DNA of 8,288 nucleotides, taken from NCBI GenBank assembly GCA_029934775.1, contig JAOZLO010000083.1, positions 1 through 8,288 of the forward strand, in the 5' to 3' direction. The notes beneath the pieces are model-generated. The model was not told where the DNA came from. It saw only the letters and a list, made by a program, of their open reading frames with translations, and did no database searches. Below, piece after piece: positions 7,192-8,288 of the stretch. A program made the translations under genes and the position numbers. The DNA is from Desulfocapsaceae bacterium (lineage in GTDB: Bacteria > Desulfobacterota > Desulfobulbia > Desulfobulbales > Desulfocapsaceae). Each line of letters begins with the position of its first letter. The stretch's first letter is position 1.

Positions 7192-7878
7192 ATGATTTTT
7201 CTAAATAAGCACTCACCCTCAATTCCAGCAAAGGTATTCATGTCTATAGGTGTTATAGCGGGTACTCTTACTGCTACGGCATTAACAACCGGCTATTCAG
7301 AATGGTTCATGGATGTTCTAAGTTTTGAAAAAGTTGAGGGGAATATCTACAGACAAATAATCATGCTCATTTGTTGTTTCATTTACTCAGTAAGATTCAC
7401 CATGGGCCTCTTCATTTTCATGCAGCGAAAGATTAGCTGGATCGAGGCCGCCCTTGTTACAATTTTGTTTTTCATGATGTTTTATTTTTTCTGTATATCC
7501 GCAGGAAGTCGCCCAGACTCAATTGGAATAATCGATATTTTCGGGATATTCATATTTTTGTTTGGATCTACTATCAATAGCTTGGCTGACTACCAACGGT
7601 TTTCCTGGAAAAGAATTACAGAAAACAAAGGGCGACTATATACTTCAGGACTCTTTAAATACTCAATGCATATTAATTACTTTGGAGATGCTATTGCCTA
7701 TTTTGGATTAGCATTGATTACATACAATATAGGTTGCTTGTGTATATCGATGGGTATGGTTGTATATTTCATTACATTTGAAATCCCCAGGCTAGATGAG
7801 CACCTTAACAAGAAATACAAACATGAATTTACTGAATATTCTAGGTCTACAAAGAAGTTTGTTCCATTTATATATTAG
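7192..7878 (+). CDS. Multi-pass membrane protein, DUF1295 / isoprenylcysteine methyltransferase-like superfamily
   Basis: This 228-aa protein has hydrophobic segments at about 13-33, 55-76, 84-102, 112-130, 164-178 and 180-197. The diagnostic part is C-terminal. GRLYTSGLFKYSMHINYFGD (147-166) resembles the family pattern GLF-R/K-YSRHPNYFGE, and EIPRLDEHLNKKY (197-209) with EYSRSTKKFVPF (215-226) resembles the closing E-xx-L-xxx-Y-x-x-Y segment. Members of this fold include 5-alpha-steroid reductase-like (DUF1295) and ICMT-type membrane methyltransferases, which use SAM or NADPH at the membrane. His160, Asn162, Tyr163 and Asp166 are kept. The Arg and Pro of the usual RHP motif are Met159 and Ile161, so activity on a typical substrate is uncertain. 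A good AAAGGA site supports the start. Nothing links it functionally to the pump except position, and its codon use looks more A/T-rich than that of the permease by eye. Confidence 0.75.
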   Translation: MIFLNKHSPSIPAKVFMSIGVIAGTLTATALTTGYSEWFMDVLSFEKVEGNIYRQIIMLICCFIYSVRFTMGLFIFMQRKISWIEAALVTILFFMMFYFFCISAGSRPDSIGIIDIFGIFIFLFGSTINSLADYQRFSWKRITENKGRLYTSGLFKYSMHINYFGDAIAYFGLALITYNIGCLCISMGMVVYFITFEIPRLDEHLNKKYKHEFTEYSRSTKKFVPFIY

Positions 7879-7968
7879 TGCCTTACTTCTGAACTTCTGT
7901 AATAAAAAACAATGAAATCAAAGTAAAGAAAGCATTGGTTTATATCAATAATAGGCCATTATCTTTTT

Positions 7969-8023
7969 AGGCTGAAGGCTGTTAGGAAAAACAAAAACAC
8001 ATCCCCTAACAGTCTAATAGCCT
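7969..8023. repeat. Imperfect inverted repeat (hairpin) with CTGTTAGG/CCTAACAG core
   Basis: CTGTTAGG at 7979-7986 is exactly mirrored by CCTAACAG at 8005-8012 across an A-rich 18-nt loop. Further out, AGGCT at 7969-7973 pairs with AGCCT at 8019-8023, with small unpaired stretches between. The left arm also contains the short tandem AGGCTG-AAGGCTG. Neither side is followed by a T-run, so an intrinsic terminator is unlikely. A dispersed intergenic repeat or the end of a decayed mobile element would fit. Confidence 0.6.
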
Positions 8024-8028
8024 TGGGT

Positions 8029-8046
8029 TGCGGGGCGTGTCCCGCA
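8029..8046. repeat. Short perfect GC-rich hairpin
   Basis: TGCGGG at 8029-8034 pairs perfectly with CCCGCA at 8041-8046 across a six-base loop. It lies six bases after the larger inverted repeat, making a tandem hairpin pair. It is much more GC-rich than its surroundings. No T-run follows on either strand. Confidence 0.5.
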
Positions 8047-8288
8047 TTAGTTCTAGTAAGTTAAGATGTAATGTCAATACATGGCAAAGCTATTATTTTT
8101 CATAACACTGAAGTTTTTTCTTTGCGTAAAGTGTATGAACTTTGCCTGTCCCCTCAATAGTGTTGGCCAGCCTGAAAGAGAGCTGTTTTTCTACGAAATC
8201 CGTCTGTTGCTTGCCATTGGGAAAAGAAGAAGACGTCTGATTTGTGACTGCTAAAAGAAGTAAATTGCAACTCTACGCAGGACGTGAA

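Larger units (their letters stand above)
7879..8288. other. 410-bp region without a convincing gene; repeat-like intergenic DNA
   Basis: After the stop at 7878 I find no well-supported gene. An AT-rich stretch (7879-7968) leads to two adjacent inverted repeats (7969-8023 and 8029-8046). To the right, both strands are open over short distances. A plus-strand 57-codon frame spans 8081-8254 (starting MAKLLFFITL), and a minus-strand frame is open from 8272 to 8093 without an ATG. Neither has a ribosome binding site. Overlapping open frames on both strands next to hairpins suggest a remnant or dispersed repeat, but I cannot identify it. Confidence 0.45.

Noticed and set aside
7979..8012. GTTAGG...CCTAAC arms resembling an integron attC site
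   Set aside because: attC sites read RYYYAAC at the left and GTTRRRY at the right. Here the order is reversed, and no cassette or integrase is seen.
7969..8046. Rho-independent terminator
   Set aside because: The stems are followed by mixed sequence on both strands rather than a T-run.
8081..8254. 57-codon plus-strand open frame
   Set aside because: It has no ribosome binding site, has unusual composition for a protein (Arg run, Cys-rich end), and overlaps an equally open minus-strand frame. I cannot support it as a gene.

Overview
The window looks like chromosomal DNA of a Gram-negative bacterium with moderate G+C. The best guess is a member of the Desulfobacterota (Desulfobacterales-like). 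That guess rests on the N-terminal style of the GAF-type regulator and on the RND/SDR/TolC gene order as I remember them, not on a marker gene. The presence of a tripartite efflux system requires an outer membrane.

Left end (1-750): a minus-strand gene, cut by the window edge, encodes the GAF sensor half of what is probably a sigma-54-dependent activator. It diverges from an operon on the plus strand. The space between them holds a perfect 13-bp inverted repeat (578-590 / 609-621), with arm centres 31 bp apart. About 130 bp downstream of it lies a good -24/-12 (sigma-54) promoter (702-718). This is the classical layout of an enhancer-binding protein, its upstream activating site and its target promoter.

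Centre (751-5476): three genes are coupled by ATGA overlaps. They are a 95-aa conserved-looking small protein of unknown function, an RND periplasmic adaptor (membrane fusion protein) and a 1098-aa RND permease. The small protein probably starts at 751 rather than 721, because the predicted sigma-54 transcription start lies beyond 721.

Right of centre (5549-7109): an atypical SDR (NmrA-like NAD(P)-binding protein) follows. Immediately after it comes the relic of a TolC-type outer-membrane factor. The relic has a good ribosome binding site and recognisable signal peptide, but carries three frameshifts, in-frame stops and an internal loss of roughly half the gene. The operon therefore encodes two intact parts of a tripartite pump and a dead third part. 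A working pump would have to borrow an outer-membrane channel encoded elsewhere.

Right end (7192-8288): a multi-spanning membrane protein of the DUF1295/isoprenylcysteine methyltransferase-like superfamily is followed by about 410 bp without a convincing gene. That stretch holds two adjacent inverted repeats and looks like intergenic repeat or remnant DNA.

I see no CRISPR array, tRNA, rRNA or intact mobile element. The most notable points are the complete sigma-54 regulatory module for an RND pump, the small unknown protein leading the operon, and the recently decayed tolC.
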